NCBI GenBank assembly: GCA_012800885.1
Contig: JAAZIL010000076.1
Location: 1-6,222, forward strand
Direction: 5' to 3'
DNA from: Candidatus Dojkabacteria bacterium
GTDB taxonomy: Bacteria; Patescibacteriota; Dojkabacteria; SC72
DNA: 6,222 bases
Part shown: piece by piece, positions 5,206 to 6,222 of the stretch
Layout: every line of letters begins with the position of its first letter
Position numbering within the stretch: the first letter of the stretch is position 1
Program-made: the position numbers and the translations under genes
Notes under the pieces: model-generated
What the model was told of the DNA's origin: nothing
Databases searched by the model: none
The model's input: only the letters and a program-made list of their open reading frames with translations

Positions 5206-6222
5206 GTGCTTTTCTCAATAGTTTACCTAATCTGTTGGGAGTATTCGCAAGATATGCTGTTTCAAGCACACTACTAAATCCTAGAAGCTTCATTAGAAAC
5301 CTCTCAGTGCCTAATGCAAACCCTCCGTGTGGCGGACATCCATATTCAAAGTACTCGAAGTACTCCTGTAGTGAATCTAAGGGTATTTTTCTCTCTTTCG
5401 CATTCTCTTTTAATTGCTCTAGTCTGTGTTCTCTCTGTGAACCAGTGGTAATCTCTACACCTTTCCAGTACAGGTCATAACCGAGTGCAATTTCAGGATT
5501 TTTTTCATCTTTCATATGATAGAAAGCTCTTGATCTGTGTGGATAGTTATACACAAAAACAAATTCACTACCTGTTTCCTTTAGGATAATATCAGATAAA
5601 GCTCTCTCCTCCTCTGGTGAGAAGTCACCATCACTTTTACTAGGGATTTTTTCTTTTGCAAGTTTCTCCTTTATCTCTTCTACACTGATATATTCGAAAT
5701 CCTTTTGAGGGATGTTAATATCTATGCCGAATACTCTTTTAATATCCTCTCCGTATTTCTCTTTTATCTGTTTGAGTACATACTTTATCATCTCTTGCTC
5801 TAAATGGCAGAGTTCTTTAAAAGAATCTATATATCCTATCTCTACATCAAAACTAGTGTACTCTGTTAAGTGTCTTGTGGTGAATGATAACTCTGCTCTG
5901 AACGCTGGACTTGTACTAAAGACTCTTTCCAGATCAGCAGCTATACCCATCTGTTTGTGTAGCTGAGGAGATTGTGCAAGGTAAGCTTTCCTATTGAAAT
6001 ACTTAACTTCAAAAACATCTGCCCCTCCTTCACTAGCAGTGCTAAGGATACTAGGAGGGTGAATCTCAATGAAGCTGTTTTTTAGTACATAATCTCTTAA
6101 TCCTTCTGTTACCTCTGTAGATACTTTCATCATTAATTGATTTCTCTCAGATCTTAAATCAATCCATCTGTAATCTATCCTTTTGTCAAGGTGAGTAATA
6201 TTTTTACTGTAAGGTTGTTCAA
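5180..6222 (-). CDS. aspS: Aspartyl-tRNA synthetase, archaeal/eukaryotic type, possibly nondiscriminating (5' end outside window)
   Basis: This class II synthetase charges tRNA-Asp with aspartate. The frame stays open past the ATG at 6133 to the right edge: the upstream codons read ITHLDKRIDYRWIDLR, the conserved entry to the catalytic domain, so that ATG is internal. The 346 visible residues cover the whole catalytic domain; the N-terminal anticodon-binding OB-fold (about 90-100 residues) is off-window. Visible landmarks (numbered from the first complete codon) are motif 1 near FIEIHPPSIL (50-59), QSPQLHKQ (83-90), motif 2 FRAE...TTRHLTEYTSFDVE (107-127), GVEITTGSQREHR (254-266) and motif 3 GGFALGTERF (299-308). 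The large insertion domain of typical bacterial AspRS is absent, so this is the archaeal type, whose bacterial members often also aspartylate tRNA-Asn for amidation by GatCAB. That specificity cannot be judged here. The end (ANTPNRLGKLLRKAPKK) departs from the usual FPRD-x-x-RLxP. Confidence 0.92.
   Translation of the reverse strand, partial: EQPYSKNITHLDKRIDYRWIDLRSERNQLMMKVSTEVTEGLRDYVLKNSFIEIHPPSILSTASEGGADVFEVKYFNRKAYLAQSPQLHKQMGIAADLERVFSTSPAFRAELSFTTRHLTEYTSFDVEIGYIDSFKELCHLEQEMIKYVLKQIKEKYGEDIKRVFGIDINIPQKDFEYISVEEIKEKLAKEKIPSKSDGDFSPEEERALSDIILKETGSEFVFVYNYPHRSRAFYHMKDEKNPEIALGYDLYWKGVEITTGSQREHRLEQLKENAKERKIPLDSLQEYFEYFEYGCPPHGGFALGTERFLMKLLGFSSVLETAYLANTPNRLGKLLRKAPKKNISTP

Noticed and set aside
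5202..5230. Inverted repeat TTAGGT ... ACCTAA just past the recJ stop, considered as a terminator.
   Set aside because: Only six pairs with a 17-base loop and no following T-tract; it lies in aspS coding sequence and is likely chance.
5345..5370. Tandem repeat AAGTACTCG in aspS (encoding EYF-EYF-EY).
   Set aside because: Archaeal AspRS has an aromatic-rich helix of the same length here, so this is a codon coincidence rather than an insertion or mobile repeat.
1..6222. Search for a defence island, toxin-antitoxin pair, CRISPR array, retron-like RNA or insertion sequence.
   Set aside because: No repeat arrays, transposase, reverse transcriptase or toxin-like small genes are visible; every gene except the membrane protein belongs to a known housekeeping or enzyme family.

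Overview
The window is an A+T-rich bacterial segment, compact (about 95% coding), with no RNA genes, mobile elements or CRISPR. Gene content suggests a Candidate Phyla Radiation (Patescibacteria)-like genome. The pointers are a divergent RmuC C-terminus, a small signal-peptide membrane protein with a DUF5684-like core, an archaeal-type aspartyl-tRNA synthetase in a bacterial context, and very tight gene packing. This placement is inference from family resemblance, not a phylogenetic test. The ORFs are intact under the standard code (UGA is not read as glycine).

Layout, left to right. The 3' end of an rmuC-like gene (+) runs in from the left edge and stops inside a perfect 26-bp palindrome (353-378). 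The palindrome lies between it and a convergent minus-strand gene (400-1080) for a four-TM membrane protein with a very acidic extracytoplasmic segment. A 101-bp divergent spacer leads to a plus-strand gene (1182-1763) resembling N-formylglutamate amidohydrolases. After an 84-bp spacer with a plausible promoter comes a tight recA-recX-recJ cluster (+): recX starts on the base after the recA stop, and recJ starts inside recX. The recJ 3' end overlaps by 26 bp the 3' end of an aspartyl-tRNA synthetase gene (-), whose 5' part lies beyond the right edge.

Functional reading. RecA (strand exchange), RecX (RecA filament modulator) and RecJ (5'-3' ssDNA exonuclease) form a coherent recombinational repair unit, and RmuC is also linked to recombination. 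The synthetase, the amidohydrolase-like protein and the membrane protein have no evident link to it. I see no undescribed defence or mobile system. The most notable points are the recA-recX-recJ coupling, the palindrome at the rmuC stop, the lack of any Shine-Dalgarno sequence at all five visible gene starts, and the archaeal-type synthetase.
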